From positions 1 to 8,563 of the forward strand of contig NZ_QSBV01000031.1 of NCBI RefSeq assembly GCF_003465825.1: a stretch of DNA of 8,563 nucleotides, given 5' to 3'. The notes beneath the pieces are model-generated. The model made no database searches. It saw nothing but the letters and a program-made list of their open reading frames with translations, and had not been told where the DNA came from. A program made the translations under genes and the position numbers. Below, in pieces: positions 1 to 7,422 of this stretch; positions within the stretch are counted from its first letter, which is position 1; the number at the start of each line of letters is the position of its first letter. Source of the stretch: Collinsella sp. AF02-46-1 (lineage in GTDB: Bacteria > Actinomycetota > Coriobacteriia > Coriobacteriales > Coriobacteriaceae).

Positions 1-11
1 CATTCCACCCC

Positions 12-67
12 CAATATGTTGTAAAACACCCCCGAGCATATGTTCGAAAACACAATATGTTGTGTTT
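12..67. promoter_or_regulatory. AT-rich repeat cluster with an 8-bp-arm palindrome, candidate operator
   Basis: Three related copies of an AATATGTT-like word begin at about 13, 37 and 54. The first two share a longer 17-base unit, (A/C)ATATGTT followed by two variable bases and AAAACAC. The third lies in a near-perfect palindrome: AAACACAA (48-55), TATG (56-59), TTGTGTTT (60-67). No gene covers it in the window. It looks like a cluster of regulator sites, and a gene starting beyond position 1 on the minus strand would be the natural target. The regulator is unknown. Confidence 0.35.
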
Positions 68-109
68 GCAGCAAAGGCGGGATGCCACCTGTAGAACCAC
101 GCCCGCGAA

Positions 110-135
110 CCTCAACCTTCAAGTTGACCTTGAGG
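110..135. promoter_or_regulatory. Dyad with CCTCAA/TTGAGG arms, weakly MerR/SoxR-like
   Basis: CCTCAA (110-115) and TTGAGG (130-135) form a 6-bp inverted repeat around a 14-base centre that contains a second short dyad, CAAC (113-116) with GTTG (123-126). MerR-family operators often have the form CCTCAA...TTGAGG between promoter elements. Here the spacing is longer than the classic 18-bp SoxR box, and no good -10 is placed for it. The rest of 68-227 shows nothing else I can name. Confidence 0.2.
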
Positions 136-227
136 CGATTTTTACGTCCCTTTACACGCTGTTCACATCGCCCCCAAACTCCCCCACCCACGGTACACAC
201 GGCCCACCGCCGCGTCGGTGTCTAGCG

Positions 228-288
228 AAAAATGGGACGAGCCCCAGATTGCCCATGCGCGCAAAAGTGCGTCTCAGCAATCTGGGGC
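228..288 (-). terminator. Long hairpin ending the pyrG-xerD transcript
   Basis: Positions 241-252 and 277-288 form a perfect 12-bp stem (arm GCCCCAGATTGC) around a 24-base loop. On the minus strand it is followed after 8 bases by five U residues (228-232). The delayed U-tract is not canonical. A weaker 5-bp stem (232-236 with 252-256) would sit directly against the U-tract and competes with the large stem at base 252. It lies 42 bases beyond the xerD stop, so terminator is the best reading. A dispersed palindromic repeat is the alternative. Confidence 0.6.
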
Positions 289-330
289 CCGGCCCCTTTA
301 GTATTTATAAATATGCAGGTCAGCGAGGTG

Positions 331-1272
331 CTAGCGATGTGCTAGCGGATGCGCCGCCAGATAGACCTCGGTCAGTTGCGTTCGGTCGACATGCGTGTAG
401 ACCTGCGTGGTCGAAATATCGGCATGGCCCAAAATCTCCTGCAGCACACGCAGGTCGGCACCGCCCGCGAGCATGTGGGTGGCAAAGGAGTGGCGCAAGG
501 TATGGGGATGGAGCCCCACCAGCCCCACCTGACGCCCATACCGCTCGCATATCGCATGCACGGCCTGGCGCGACAGGCGACGTCCGTTCTTATTTAAAAA
601 GACCGCCGAGGTCTCGGTTCCGCGGGCATGGGCCGCCAAGCGAGAACGTCCCTCAGTTACATAGAGCGTCAGAGCTCGCGCCGCGCTTCCCACCAGTGGG
701 GACAGGCGTTCCTTTGAGCCCTTACCGCGAACGAGTACAAAGCCATCGTCAATATGGATATCGCCCACATCGAGCCCAACCAGCTCACTCACACGCAAAC
801 CGCATCCGTAGAGCACTTCCAAGATGGCATGGTCGCGCAGTCCCATCTCGCCCTCGGGAAAGTCTTGATCGAGCAGCGCCGAGACATCCTCCACCGATAG
901 ATACTCCGGCAAACGCTCAGCCTTTTTAGGCAGGCGCAACGCCGCCGTCGGGTTTTGGGCCACGGCCCCATCGCGCACCAAAAAGGCATGCAGGCCCTTC
1001 ACGGCAGCAAGCGCGCGCTCCACCGAGGCGTCGGAATAGCCTCCGTCGCGGCGATCGGCGACAAAGCCCTCCACGACCTGACGGGTCACCTCTTCAAAAG
1101 ACACAATACCCGCCCGCTCCAGATAGGCGCAGTACGTCGTCAGGTCACGACGATAGGCCACAATCGTGTTGCGCGCCAAGCCCCGCTCGACCGCGAGGTA
1201 ATCAAGATACTCCCCCGCCGCCACGGCGAGCGACGAGGGAGTAGCTTCGGTATGTTCCTTATTCGCCGGCAC
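331..1272 (-). CDS. xerD: Tyrosine site-specific recombinase XerD
   Basis: XerD acts with XerC at the chromosomal dif site, cutting and rejoining DNA through a catalytic tyrosine to resolve chromosome dimers at division. From the GTG at 1272 the protein has 313 residues, close to the usual ~300. The N-terminal core-binding domain covers about 16-105 and the catalytic domain about 125-300. All six active-site residues are visible with XerD-like spacing: Arg160 (GCGLRVSEL), Lys184 (RGKGSKER), His257 and Arg260 (HPHTLRHSF), His283 (LGHADIS) and Tyr292 (VYTHV). GTG at 1272 is chosen because it places the start about 20 residues before the conserved EYLDYL segment and only 2 bases after the pyrG stop. 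No good Shine-Dalgarno precedes it, so translational coupling to pyrG is likely. XerD rather than XerC rests on the C-terminal signature and on the known linkage of xerD with pyrG in Actinobacteria. Confidence 0.9.
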   Translation of the reverse strand: MPANKEHTEATPSSLAVAAGEYLDYLAVERGLARNTIVAYRRDLTTYCAYLERAGIVSFEEVTRQVVEGFVADRRDGGYSDASVERALAAVKGLHAFLVRDGAVAQNPTAALRLPKKAERLPEYLSVEDVSALLDQDFPEGEMGLRDHAILEVLYGCGLRVSELVGLDVGDIHIDDGFVLVRGKGSKERLSPLVGSAARALTLYVTEGRSRLAAHARGTETSAVFLNKNGRRLSRQAVHAICERYGRQVGLVGLHPHTLRHSFATHMLAGGADLRVLQEILGHADISTTQVYTHVDRTQLTEVYLAAHPLAHR

Positions 1273-1274
1273 CC

Positions 1275-3023
<1,749 letters not shown>

Positions 3024-3060
3024 TTTTTCTCGCGTGCGATTGCATTTCTCAATCTTGAAA

Positions 3061-3090
3061 CAAAACGCCGCCCGGTTTCCCAGGCGGCGT
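3061..3090 (-). terminator. Rho-independent terminator of the winged-helix gene
   Basis: ACGCCGCC (3065-3072) and GGCGGCGT (3083-3090) form an 8-bp GC-rich stem with a 10-base loop. On the minus strand the stem runs into a U-rich tail (TTTTGTTTC in DNA). It lies 24 bases after the stop codon at 3115 and separates this gene from the pyrG promoter region. Confidence 0.85.
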
Positions 3091-3114
3091 CGCTATGGCA
3101 AGGGTTACATGCTG

Positions 3115-3453
3115 CTATCGATCAGCAACCTCGTCCTCAAGCATTTCTTGAACGAGCATGCCGGTACGGACGCCCTCAAGATACCACTCACCACGTTCGG
3201 TGAGGCAAATGCCATTTGCAAGCTGACCGCCGTCGTCGCTATAACGCGAGACGACATCAATCATACCTTCGGAATCCAAGCGATCGATTGCGGCGCGGGC
3301 ACGATACGGCGAAACCCCCACGCGCTCGGCAAGCGTTTTGCGCGAGAAACCATACGGCCCGCCATTGTCTTCGGTTTGCTGGTCGATCTCCATCAACACC
3401 AGCACCTCGACACGCTTCATATCGTTGACACTCGCACGACCCTTGCCCGCCAT
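3115..3453 (-). CDS. Small winged-helix DNA-binding protein, probable transcriptional regulator
   Basis: I recognise the fold type but not a named family. The 112-residue protein begins MAGKGRASVNDMKRVEVLVL. Its middle shows a winged helix-turn-helix pattern: a first helix (about 11-26), then FSRKTLAERVGVSPYRARAA (about 36-55) as the helix-turn-helix with recognition helix SPYRARAAIDRL, then a wing strand pair (about 63-82) ending in GICLTERGEWYLE, as in PadR/MarR/DtxR-like readers. The acidic C-terminus may mediate dimerisation. The ATG at 3453 is preceded by GAGGAGG with a 5-base gap, an excellent ribosome binding site; a GTG at 3507 would lengthen it but has a poor site. It is monocistronic, with its own upstream region and terminator. 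No sensor domain or metal-binding motif is evident, so the ligand and targets are unknown. Confidence 0.8.
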   Translation of the reverse strand: MAGKGRASVNDMKRVEVLVLMEIDQQTEDNGGPYGFSRKTLAERVGVSPYRARAAIDRLDSEGMIDVVSRYSDDGGQLANGICLTERGEWYLEGVRTGMLVQEMLEDEVADR

Positions 3454-3640
3454 AGCAGCCTCCTCAAACCGAGCACGAGCATCTAACGCGCCGTGCGCGA
3501 CCGACACACCTCACGATGGCAGGTAATATCCATCATGCGGCATCCCGCTAAGGATGAAACAGTTACGGTTATTGTATACCGCTCAAATTGTTTCTAGGCA
3601 GGTAAACAGCTATTTTTCGCCGAAATAGACGCTTTATTGA
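3454..3640 (-). promoter_or_regulatory. Upstream region of the winged-helix gene
   Basis: A TACAAT -10-like hexamer lies on the minus strand at 3571-3576, but no good -35 is found at the right distance. If used, it gives a leader of about 110 bases. The leader contains an 8-bp inverted repeat, CACGATGG (3512-3519) with CCATCATG (3530-3537), with one wobble pair. This is a plausible autoregulatory site or RNA hairpin. A second small hairpin, CTATTT/AAATAG (3610-3615 and 3623-3628), lies between this promoter and the preceding terminator. There is no other gene here. Confidence 0.3.
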
Positions 3641-3642
3641 TC

Positions 3643-3675
3643 AAAAAGCCGTACCGGGCGCTAACCCGATACGGC
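3643..3675 (-). terminator. Rho-independent terminator of the DUF1846 gene
   Basis: Positions 3648-3658 and 3665-3675 form an 11-bp stem (GCCGTACCGGG with CCCGATACGGC, one wobble) with a 6-base loop. On the minus strand five U residues (3643-3647) follow directly. It lies 34 bases beyond the stop codon. This is the most canonical terminator in the window. Confidence 0.9.
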
Positions 3676-3709
3676 CAAAATGCAATGCAATTACCGCGGT
3701 GCTTCAAAC

Positions 3710-5191
3710 TTAGCGATGGAAGAAACCGCGGCGCTCAAACTTGGGCTCGCAGCACACGTTGATGCCCAACTTGCGCAGTACCGTCTCGTCCGTCGGCGAG
3801 ATAATCACGCTAAAGAAGGCATCGCAACCGCGCAGCTGCTCCAGGCCCGAAAGGACGCGAGCGGCCGTCTCACTCGTGGCCGAGGTGATCGACAGCGCCA
3901 TAAGCGTCTCGTCGGTGTGGAGGCGCGGGTTTTTGCTGCCCAGGAAATGCGTCTTGAGCTTGCTGATGGGCTCGATCGCCTCATCGCTAATGACCTCGAG
4001 CTCAAGGTCGACGCCCGAGACATGCTTGAGGGCGTTCATAATGAGCGAACTTGCGGCGCCCAGGCGCGTGGAGGTCTTACCGGTCACCACGGAGCCATCG
4101 GGCATGACCATGGCACCCACGGGACCACCCGTCAGCTGCTCCCTGGTGAGGGCCGCCGAGCGCGCCGGTGAGTAGTTCTTATCGATGCCGGCTTTCTTCA
4201 TAATAATCTTGAGACGGTCGACTTGCTCATCGCCCACGCCGGTACGGCGCACATTTTCGACCGCGGTAAAGTAGCGGCGAACGATCTCCATCTTGGAAGC
4301 GTCGCGGCAGGCATCGTCATCGGTGATGGCAAAGCCGACCATATTGACGCCCATGTCCGTGGGGCTCTGGTAGGGGCTCTTGCCCAGGATCTTTTCCATC
4401 AGGGCACGGACCACCGGGAAGGCCTCGACGTCGCGGTTGTAGTTGACCGTGGTCTTGCTGTAGGCCTCAAGGTGGAACGAATCGATGATGTTGGCGTCAT
4501 CGAGGTCAGCCGTGGCGGCCTCGTAGGCAATATTGACCGGATGCGTCAGAGGAAGATTCCAGACCGGGAAGGTCTCGAATTTGGCATAGCCGGCGGCGGT
4601 ACCGTGCTTATGCTCGTGATACAGCTGCGAGAGGCAAGTGGCGAGCTTGCCCGAGCCAGGGCCGGGCGCCGTCACGACGACGAGCGGACGGGTGGTCTCG
4701 ACAAACTCGTTCTTGCCATAGCCGTCGTCGGACACGATCAGGTCGACGTCGTGCGGATAGCCCTCGATGGGATAGTGGAGCTTGGCGGGAATGCCGAGCG
4801 CGTTCAGGCGATTGCGGAACACATCGGCGGCGGGCTGGCCGGCGTACTGGGTGATGACCACCGCCGCGACAGCGAAACCGTTGCCGCGGAACAAGTCGAC
4901 CAGACGCAAAACGTCCTCGTCATAGGTAATACCAAGGTCACCACGAGCCTTGTTTTTCTCGATGTGGTTCGCGTTGATCGCGATGATAACCTCGACATCG
5001 TCGGCGATGCTCTTGAGCATGCGGAACTTGCTGTCCGGTTCAAAACCCGGTAGCACGCGGCTCGCATGATAGTCATCGAACAGCTTACCGCCAAACTCCA
5101 AATAGAGCTTGCCACCAAACTGCGAGATGCGCTCCTTAATGTGAGCAGCCTGCAGCTCGATATACTTCGCGTTGTCGAAACCCTGGCGCAT
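3710..5191 (-). CDS. DUF1846 (UPF0371) family protein of unknown function
   Basis: The 493-residue protein is full length for the DUF1846/UPF0371 family, found in Firmicutes and Actinobacteria; structures are known but no accepted activity. Family-type segments are visible: MRQGFDNAKYIELQ at the N-terminus, LYLEFGGKLFDDYHASRVLP (29-48), and WNLPLTHPVN (211-220). APGPGSGK (175-182) follows a hydrophobic strand (PLVVVTAP) and looks like a nucleotide-binding P-loop, followed by LATCLSQLYHE. A second TGKTSTRLGAASS stretch begins at 370. There is no signal peptide or membrane segment, so it should be cytosolic. The ATG at 5191 has GGGAG about 6 bases upstream. The gene stands alone between a consensus TATAAT promoter and a strong terminator, so context gives little clue. 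ATP-dependent activity is inferred only from the P-loop-like motif. Confidence 0.92.
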   Translation of the reverse strand: MRQGFDNAKYIELQAAHIKERISQFGGKLYLEFGGKLFDDYHASRVLPGFEPDSKFRMLKSIADDVEVIIAINANHIEKNKARGDLGITYDEDVLRLVDLFRGNGFAVAAVVITQYAGQPAADVFRNRLNALGIPAKLHYPIEGYPHDVDLIVSDDGYGKNEFVETTRPLVVVTAPGPGSGKLATCLSQLYHEHKHGTAAGYAKFETFPVWNLPLTHPVNIAYEAATADLDDANIIDSFHLEAYSKTTVNYNRDVEAFPVVRALMEKILGKSPYQSPTDMGVNMVGFAITDDDACRDASKMEIVRRYFTAVENVRRTGVGDEQVDRLKIIMKKAGIDKNYSPARSAALTREQLTGGPVGAMVMPDGSVVTGKTSTRLGAASSLIMNALKHVSGVDLELEVISDEAIEPISKLKTHFLGSKNPRLHTDETLMALSITSATSETAARVLSGLEQLRGCDAFFSVIISPTDETVLRKLGINVCCEPKFERRGFFHR

Positions 5192-5225
5192 GTATGGCTC
5201 CCGTCCCGTTTCGTAAATTAAGTTC

Positions 5226-5261
5226 CTACGCGATTATAACGGAGCCCGCCCTCCCCGATAA
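5226..5261 (-). promoter_or_regulatory. Promoter of the DUF1846 gene
   Basis: An exact TATAAT -10 lies on the minus strand at 5233-5238. The best -35 at 17 bases is the poor TTATCG (5256-5261). Transcription would start near 5226, giving a leader of about 35 bases with GGGAG just before the ATG at 5191. Confidence 0.55.
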
Positions 5262-5300
5262 CCAGACCATCAACAGGCACCAACCAAACACGCCATCGAT

Positions 5301-5369
5301 AAGTTGCGGTGAAATAGCTCCTGTTTAACCCCTCAAGACGGCCAAACGGGAACTATTCCACCGCAACTT
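5301..5369. repeat. Long imperfect inverted repeat (26-bp arms), REP/MITE-like element
   Basis: Arms 5301-5326 and 5344-5369 are near-complementary around a 17-base loop. The outer 11 bp (AAGTTGCGGTG) are perfect. As minus-strand RNA, 25 of 26 positions pair, two of them as G-U; the plus strand has two A-C mismatches and one G-U. No U-tract follows on the minus strand, which argues against a plain terminator. It lies upstream of the DUF1846 promoter in gene-free DNA. A dispersed palindromic repeat is the best guess; only one copy is in this window. Confidence 0.55.
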
Positions 5370-5375
5370 CCCCTT

Positions 5376-5408
5376 TTGGCGCAAATTAACCTGACCCCTT
5401 TGCACCAA
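5376..5408. repeat. Second palindromic element with a GGGGTCAGGT core
   Basis: TTGGCGCAAA (5376-5385) and TTTGCACCAA (5399-5408) form a 10-bp stem with one mismatch or wobble around a 13-base loop. On the minus strand the loop reads GGGGTCAGGTTAA. From memory, GGGGTCAGGT-like cores occur in repeats near REP-associated tyrosine transposases. That parallel is unverified, and no transposase is present here. It starts only 6 bases after the previous element, so the two may be one composite. Confidence 0.4.
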
Positions 5409-5553
5409 CAGCAGAAACGTCGCGGGCAGAGAACGGACAGCGAACAGGCGCCAGAGCGAGCAAGCCGCCCCCTGCGCCAACAATGGCAGCGCCGCAGGTT
5501 GAGCATAAGTCAGCGAAAGCCCACCAGGGCGAGCAAGGTGACGTGAAAGAGGA
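5409..5553. other. Gene-free stretch, no recognised content
   Basis: No open frame here has a ribosome binding site or a recognisable protein. The sequence is GC-rich. CGCCAGAGCG (5449-5458) recurs inverted as CGCTCTGGCG at 5600-5609, and GCGAGCAAG occurs twice. On the minus strand 5522-5574 weakly resembles the start of a YfcC-family gene (MPSSFT, then a shifted LLALV), possibly a remnant. Confidence 0.4.
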
Positions 5554-5578
5554 GGGCATAGGCCTTTTGGCCATGCCC
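5554..5578 (-). terminator. Hairpin with minus-strand pyrimidine-rich tail, possible terminator
   Basis: GGGCAT-A-GGCC (5554-5564) pairs with GGCC-ATGCCC (5569-5578) around TTTT, a 10-bp stem with one bulged A at 5560. On the minus strand it is followed by TCCTCTTTC, which is U-rich but not a run. It may be a backup terminator for transcripts leaving the arc cluster. Confidence 0.35.
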
Positions 5579-5627
5579 GACGATTGAACGTCAGATTGCC
5601 GCTCTGGCGGGCTTGCAGCGTCGAGTG

Positions 5628-5655
5628 GTTCCGGCGTTTGGTAAAACGCCGGAAC
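5628..5655. repeat. Perfect 12-bp inverted repeat
   Basis: GTTCCGGCGTTT (5628-5639) and AAACGCCGGAAC (5644-5655) are perfect complements with a 4-base loop. No U-run follows on either strand. It sits just beyond the GC-rich hairpin at 5664-5694 in the arc transcript. It could be an mRNA-end stabiliser or a REP-like unit. Confidence 0.6.
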
Positions 5656-5694
5656 ACAAGAGCGCCCCCTCCCGCGCACGGAACGGGAGGGGGC
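5656..5694 (-). terminator. GC-rich terminator-like hairpin downstream of the arc cluster
   Basis: GCCCCCTCCCG (5664-5674) and CGGGAGGGGGC (5684-5694) form a perfect 11-bp stem with a 9-base loop. On the minus strand it is followed by GCTCTTGTGTT, a moderately U-rich tail. It is the best candidate for the main terminator of the transporter transcript, about 100 bases after its stop. Confidence 0.5.
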
Positions 5695-5710
5695 CAAAGG
5701 TAGGAGTCTA

Positions 5711-5731
5711 CCGGTGGGGTTACCCCACCGG
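5711..5731 (-). repeat. Perfect palindromic hairpin after the transporter gene
   Basis: CCGGTGGGG (5711-5719) and CCCCACCGG (5723-5731) form a 9-bp stem with a 3-base loop. No U-tract follows. Between it and the stop lie two more short dyads: GATCC/GGATC (5749-5753 and 5760-5764) and GTACCC/GGGTAC (5782-5787 and 5791-5796). The last directly abuts the stop codon. Such a series could protect the mRNA 3' end. Confidence 0.5.
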
Positions 5732-5796
5732 ACAGACGATGACCAGGTGATCCGTTATAGGATCGTCATGGTTTCCGTGGGGTACCCAAGGGGTAC

Positions 5797-7275
5797 TTAG
5801 AGCATCACGCAAGCAACGGTCAGGATGATGGCGCAGACGACGGAGAGAGCGACGATGAGCTTAAGAGCAAACTTGAGCCAGGTCGTCCACTCGATCTTGG
5901 CCAGGGCAAGACCGCCCATGATGGCGCCGGAGGTCGGGGTGAACAGGTTCACGACGCCGATGGCGGCGGAGAAGATCATGACCATGACCTCGGGCGAGAA
6001 GCCGAGCTTAACAGCCAGCGGTCCCATGATGGGCATGGAGACAGTAGCCATACCGGAGGTCGAGGGGATCAGGAAGGACAGGCCGAAGTAGACCAGGAAG
6101 CTCATGGGAGCGAAGATCACGCCGGACAGGCCAGCCAGAGCATTGGCGGCAGCGTCGAGGACGTAGACGTCGAGGCCGGTGCTAGCCATGAGGACGGAGA
6201 TACCACGGGCGAGGGCGATGACGAGGACAACGGACATCATGTCGGCAGCGCCGGTGATGAAGGTGTTGACGATCTGCTTCTCGGACAGGCCGCCGATAAT
6301 ACCGATCAGGACAGCCATGAGGAAGAACCAGGTGGAAGCCTCGTCGAAGTACCACTGACCAATGGGCAGGCCGGTGATCAGGGCAGACCAGCCCTGAACG
6401 ATGGCGTTACCGTCGGCGTCATAGACAGCGCCAGCATCGAAGAAGTTGGCGACGCCCTCGTTGAGGTCGGCCAGCGGGATGAAGCCGACGATCATGACGA
6501 CGAAGGTGAAGGCAAAGGCGATCAGAACACCCTTCTGACGACCGGTGAGCTTGACCTCCTTGTTAACCTCGGAAGCAGCCTTGCCGTGAGCCTCTTCGGC
6601 GTCCTTGAGCTCCTGCATCGAAAGGATGGTGGAACCCTTGTCAGCCTTGACCTTCTTGGCATAGCTCATGACGAAGAAGATGGACATGGCGGTGGTAACA
6701 ATCCACAGGACGGCACCGAGGCCGATGATGATGGACTGGTTGACCTCAATGCCAACGCCGGTCAGAGCGTCGACGGCAGCGCCGACGGCAAACGGGTTAA
6801 CCGTGGAGCCGAGGCAGCCGCAGCCAGCGCCGAGCAGGACGGTTGCAGCGCCGACCATGGGGTCGAAGCCAGCAGCCATCATGGTAGCGGCGAGCAGGGC
6901 GTAGAAGGGAACGGTCTCCTCGCACATACCATAGGTGGTACCACCGAGGGAGAAGATGAGCATCAGCACGGGAATGAGCATGATCTCATTGCCCTTAAGC
7001 TTCTGCACCAGAACGGCAATGCCGTTGTCCAGGGCGCCGGTCTCGGTCATCATGCCGAGGAAGCCGCCGAGGATCATAACGAAGAGGCAGACGGGCAGAG
7101 CGTCAGCGAAGCCCTTGACCGGGGCGGTGCAGAAATCGCTCAAGCGGGCAGCGGTAACCTCGCCACCGGACGTACCGGAGACGATAACGGTAACAACCGC
7201 GACGATTGCCAGCAGAGCAAGAAGAATGGTGAACGATGAAGGCATACCGCGCTTTTTCTTAGCGGTCTCAGTCAT
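5797..7275 (-). CDS. arcD: YfcC-family transporter, probable arginine/ornithine antiporter ArcD
   Basis: This is an integral membrane protein of the YfcC/DcuC superfamily. Its place behind arcA and arcB suggests it imports arginine in exchange for ornithine; streptococcal ArcD proteins of similar length belong to this family. The 492 residues contain about 11-12 hydrophobic segments (for example about 16-33, 60-78, 181-204, 248-268, 314-329, 427-447 and 470-490). A charged cytosolic loop lies at about 205-247. Family motifs are GGTTYGMCEETVPFY (111-125), GSTVNPFA (156-163), IPSTSGMATVSMP (403-415) and NLFTPTSGAIMGG (443-455). The ATG at 7275 is chosen because GGGGGG lies about 9 bases upstream; upstream ATGs at 7302 and 7284 either precede that site or abut it. 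A strong terminator separates it from arcB, and no clear promoter was found, so partial read-through is possible. Substrate is inferred from context. Confidence 0.85.
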   Translation of the reverse strand: MTETAKKKRGMPSSFTILLALLAIVAVVTVIVSGTSGGEVTAARLSDFCTAPVKGFADALPVCLFVMILGGFLGMMTETGALDNGIAVLVQKLKGNEIMLIPVLMLIFSLGGTTYGMCEETVPFYALLAATMMAAGFDPMVGAATVLLGAGCGCLGSTVNPFAVGAAVDALTGVGIEVNQSIIIGLGAVLWIVTTAMSIFFVMSYAKKVKADKGSTILSMQELKDAEEAHGKAASEVNKEVKLTGRQKGVLIAFAFTFVVMIVGFIPLADLNEGVANFFDAGAVYDADGNAIVQGWSALITGLPIGQWYFDEASTWFFLMAVLIGIIGGLSEKQIVNTFITGAADMMSVVLVIALARGISVLMASTGLDVYVLDAAANALAGLSGVIFAPMSFLVYFGLSFLIPSTSGMATVSMPIMGPLAVKLGFSPEVMVMIFSAAIGVVNLFTPTSGAIMGGLALAKIEWTTWLKFALKLIVALSVVCAIILTVACVML

Positions 7276-7370
7276 AGTTCTCATCCCCCCTTCATAAATC
7301 ATTTACTGATCTCGCCCGAAGCGGCTCTTCCGTGCCGTGCATGTCGCTCAGTGCGAGATTTTTACCAGAC

Positions 7371-7407
7371 AAAAGCGCTCGGGGTGCGCAGCAATGCACC
7401 CCGAGCG
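7371..7407 (-). terminator. Strong hairpin terminator between arcB and the transporter gene
   Basis: CGCTCGGGGTGC (7376-7387) and GCACCCCGAGCG (7396-7407) form a perfect 12-bp stem with an 8-base loop, followed on the minus strand by CTTTTGTC. It begins 15 bases after the arcB stop. If the transporter lacks its own promoter this acts as an attenuating intercistronic terminator. The remaining DNA to the transporter start (7276-7370) shows no convincing -35/-10 pair. Confidence 0.85.
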
Positions 7408-7422
7408 AGATGCTAGAAGCTC

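Noticed and set aside
57..929. Long plus-strand open frame of 290 codons antisense to xerD
   Set aside because: It has no recognisable protein content, is rich in Arg/Pro/His as expected of antisense frames in GC-rich genes, and the opposite strand encodes a complete XerD with all active-site residues.
331..1272. XerD as a phage or mobile-element integrase
   Set aside because: Its compact XerD length, canonical C-terminal signature and operon position behind pyrG point to the housekeeping recombinase. No att-like repeats or phage genes are nearby.
4223..5053. Plus-strand open frame of 276 codons antisense to the DUF1846 gene
   Set aside because: It is a low-complexity shadow frame (Gly/Val/Asp/Ala rich) opposite a conserved family member.
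5325..5697. Overlapping minus-strand open frames of 103 and 110 codons in the gene-free stretch
   Set aside because: Neither has a convincing ribosome binding site or a recognisable domain, and both run through palindromic elements. Only the short YfcC-like match is kept, as a low-confidence finding.
6586..7239. Plus-strand open frame of 217 codons antisense to the transporter
   Set aside because: Its Gly/Asp/His/Glu-rich composition mirrors hydrophobic codons on the opposite strand. No gene features were seen.
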